14,860 bases of DNA from an uncultured Lachnospiraceae bacterium (GTDB lineage Bacteria > Bacillota > Clostridia > Lachnospirales > Lachnospiraceae). Below, piece after piece: positions 13,550 to 14,860 of the stretch (position 1 is the stretch's first letter; each line of letters opens with the position of its first letter). A program made the translations under genes and the position numbers. The stretch is from assembly GCA_949346185.1 (NCBI GenBank), contig CASGVX010000016.1:1-14860 (forward strand). The letters run 5' to 3'. The notes under the pieces were generated by a model. That model did no database searches. It saw nothing but the letters and a program-made list of their open reading frames with translations, and was not told the origin of the DNA.

Positions 13550-13586
13550 TTGTCAGTTATTTTAAAGCAATGCAGATAACTGTCAA
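13550..13586 (-). promoter_or_regulatory. Alcohol dehydrogenase promoter overlapped by an operator-like inverted repeat
   Basis: On the minus strand a perfect TTGACA (13581-13586) and TAAAAT (13559-13564) are 16 bp apart. The same DNA holds an 11-bp inverted repeat, TTGTCAGTTAT (13550-13560) and ATAACTGTCAA (13576-13586), with a single mismatch. One half-site covers the -35 box and the other the -10 box, as expected for a repressor operator. The half-site differs from the Rex consensus TTGTTAANNNNTTAACAA, so the regulator is not identified. The leader to the ATG is about 85 nt. Confidence 0.65.
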
Positions 13587-13630
13587 ACAATTCACTACAA
13601 GAATCATTTTAACACTAAGACTGGCCATGG

Positions 13631-14272
13631 TCAATCAGTTCTTTCTTCCATGATCTGAATACTTTCCGCCTGATTGCTATCGTCTATAACCACCCGCAAT
13701 ACGCTATTTTGCCGAATATCTGATATGGAAGCCTCCACAGAATCGTCTCTGCCTCCCTTAGTAATCTTCGTAGCCGAAGTCACATGGATAGATATGGTTT
13801 CGTCAGAAAATTCAAAATTCCCTCTTCCCCTACCACCACTCTCTTGACCATTCCCTCCATCCGATGGTGGCGTTCCTTCTGGCTTTTGACCGCTTCCCCC
13901 ATCCGGCGGTGGCGTTCCTTCTGGCTTCTCTCCGCTTCCCCTATCCGGCGGGGGCGTTCCTTCTGGCTTTTCTCCGCTTCCCCCATCCGGCGGGGGCGTT
14001 CCTTCTGGCTTCTCTCCGCTTTCCCCTCCCTGGGGCATTTTCGCAACCTTTGCTGTAATCGTATTATCCTCTACCTCTGTCACCTGCACCATCTGGGAGC
14101 CATCCCGCCCCTCCGGCCCTCCCTGCTCTTTACGAGTGCCAGATTGGCTCTGCTCCTCAGATGTGGTCTGGCTATTTTCATCGGATTGATTATCATTCTT
14201 GCCGCACCCAGCCACCATAGACACCGCTAATGCAACCATGCAACCATACATAATTATTCTCTTCTTCCTCAT
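13631..14272 (-). CDS. Lipoprotein with Pro/Gly-rich 14-residue repeats
   Basis: A 213-aa exported lipoprotein. The signal peptide has MRKKR followed by a hydrophobic core and lipobox V20-A21-G22-C23, after which C23 would be lipidated. Residues 24-60 are a Ser/Glu/Gln-rich tether. MVQVTEVEDNTITAKVAKM (61-79) and FEFSDETISIHVTSATKIT (153-171) onward look like beta strands of a small barrel, similar in feel to DUF5666-type domains. Between them lie about four copies of SGEKPEGTPPPDGG (residues 85-140) plus a Gly/Arg-rich tail, so the repeat splits what looks like one domain. ATG 14272 is chosen because GGAGG lies six bases before it and the signal peptide begins there; the longer frame to 14317 adds a polar stretch that would spoil the signal. 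Function is unknown. I saw no convincing promoter in 14273-14478, which otherwise holds only a small CAGTTT/AAACTG hairpin. Confidence 0.82.
   Translation of the reverse strand: MRKKRIIMYGCMVALAVSMVAGCGKNDNQSDENSQTTSEEQSQSGTRKEQGGPEGRDGSQMVQVTEVEDNTITAKVAKMPQGGESGEKPEGTPPPDGGSGEKPEGTPPPDRGSGEKPEGTPPPDGGSGQKPEGTPPSDGGNGQESGGRGRGNFEFSDETISIHVTSATKITKGGRDDSVEASISDIRQNSVLRVVIDDSNQAESIQIMEERTD
13866..14024. repeat. 42-bp coding tandem repeat, nearly four units
   Basis: Units start at 13866, 13908, 13950 and 13992; each begins GGTGGCG or GGGGGCG and contains TTCCTTCTGGCTT. The first three are full length with a few substitutions, and the fourth degrades after about 31 bp. The period is a multiple of three, so unit gain or loss by slippage would keep the lipoprotein in frame. 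Confidence 0.9.
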
Positions 14273-14478
14273 AATATGCCTCCTATTCTCCCCATCTATC
14301 GGAATCCACCTCGACACGCAAAACCATGCAAAACAAATCTGCTGCCTTCCACAGCATCACTATCATTGATCCATCTCAGCATAACAACAGTTTTTCAATA
14401 AACTGTGAAAAGCCTGTGAGAAATCTGTGTCCATGAGAAAAATGAGCAAGGGAGATGAAACATCCCCCTAAAGTCAAA

Positions 14479-14514
14479 AAAGCCTAAAGAATCATCACAA
14501 ATTCTTTAGGCTTT
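14479..14514 (-). terminator. Terminator of coaBC
   Basis: AAAGCCTAAAGAAT (14479-14492) pairs perfectly with ATTCTTTAGGCTTT (14501-14514) across an 8-nt loop. On the minus strand the stem is followed by further T residues (GGCTTTTTTGAC), just past the coaBC stop. Confidence 0.9.
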
Positions 14515-14530
14515 CTCATGCCAATCTAAT

Positions 14531-14860
14531 CTATACCGATCTTCGAGCCATCATCTCATCCAGCAACGCCGCCGCCACCTCATCCTTGCTCATCTGAGGC
14601 AGTTCTTTCACGCCATCATGAGTAATCAGCGTGACCACATTGGTATCCACGCCAAATCCCGCCCCCGGCACCTTTAGATTATTAGCAACGACCATATCCA
14701 GATTTTTCTTCTCCAATTTTTTGCGAGAGTTTTCCAGCAAATTTTCTGTCTCCATAGAAAATCCGCACAAAAATTGACCTGGTTTCTTATGTTCTCCCAG
14801 ATATTCGAGGATATCCCGGGTTCGCACCAAATCAATACGCTGCTGACCCTCTTTCTTCTT
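14531..14860 (-). CDS. coaBC: CoaBC (Dfp), C-terminal part, cut by the window edge
   Basis: Only the last 109 codons plus the stop are in the window; the frame is open to base 14860, so the gene continues to the right. The visible part belongs to the CoaB (phosphopantothenate-cysteine ligase) half of the bifunctional coenzyme A enzyme. Characteristic blocks are VRTRDILEYLGEHK, GQFLCGFSMETENLLENSRK, KKLEKKNLDMVVANNL, GAGFGVDTNVVTLI and LPQMSKDEVAAALLDEM. These include the conserved VAN and GFGxDxN segments near the CTP/phosphopantothenate site. CoaBC ligates cysteine to 4'-phosphopantothenate and then decarboxylates the product. A GTG at 14828-14830 is internal, not a start. The gene ends at its own terminator. 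Confidence 0.93.
   Translation of the reverse strand, partial: KKKEGQQRIDLVRTRDILEYLGEHKKPGQFLCGFSMETENLLENSRKKLEKKNLDMVVANNLKVPGAGFGVDTNVVTLITHDGVKELPQMSKDEVAAALLDEMMARRSV

Noticed and set aside
13784..14230. Plus-strand frame of 148 codons across the lipoprotein repeats
   Set aside because: It is the shadow of the tandem repeat on the other strand; the minus-strand frame has a signal peptide, lipobox and ribosome binding site.

Overview
The window looks like the chromosome of an endospore-forming anaerobic member of the Clostridia, most likely Lachnospiraceae. The basis is the gene content (a SipL/SPOCS-LysM spore coat protein, the cortex amidase CwlD, a spore-type GH18 enzyme, MecA, a clostridial 2[4Fe-4S] ferredoxin, an AdhE-like iron alcohol dehydrogenase), the strong AGGAGG ribosome binding sites and the moderate-to-low GC. 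No 16S, tRNA or CRISPR is present, so a genus cannot be named. Most genes lie on the minus strand; only the sipL-like gene and mecA are on the plus strand.

Layout. Positions 11-49 look like the outer end of an IS256-like insertion sequence lying to the left. A methyl-accepting chemotaxis protein (77-1816, -) and a sipL-like gene (2220-3824, +) are divergent, and a 95-bp palindromic MITE-like element with an 8-bp target duplication sits between them. A bidirectional terminator separates sipL from ilvE (3883-4908, -), which has its own sigma-A promoter and a leader with competing hairpins. Upstream is a compact minus-strand run: GH18 glycosidase (9570-7861), cwlD, sua5, a YwlE/LMW-PTP-like gene and rpiB (ending at 5100). 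The last four are almost contiguous or overlapping. This resembles the Bacillus ywlC-ywlE-ywlF (sua5-arginine phosphatase-rpiB) order, with spore genes attached upstream.

From 9571 to 10703 there is a gene-poor stretch with two small unrecognised minus-strand genes (77 and 35 codons), several strong hairpins, an 11-bp tandem repeat and the mecA promoter. A second, 100-bp MITE-like element with a 7-bp duplication lies inside the mecA leader. MecA (10704-11558, +) ends at a very strong bidirectional terminator. Beyond it is a small minus-strand redox group: a DUF1858 CxxC protein (with a mini palindrome related to the MITEs just upstream of its ribosome binding site), a 56-aa ferredoxin not long enough for ordinary ORF cut-offs, and an iron alcohol dehydrogenase. 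Then come a lipoprotein with a Pro/Gly-rich 14-residue repeat and the 3' end of coaBC, which runs off the right edge.

Most notable observations: a family of short palindromic elements inserted in leaders and intergenic regions; a YwlE-like phosphatase that keeps the nucleophilic Cys but has Leu in place of the signature Arg; an unrecognised two-gene small-protein locus; and an inverted repeat overlapping the alcohol dehydrogenase promoter. I did not find a clearly new multi-gene system; the small-protein locus and the repeat family are the best candidates for something undescribed.
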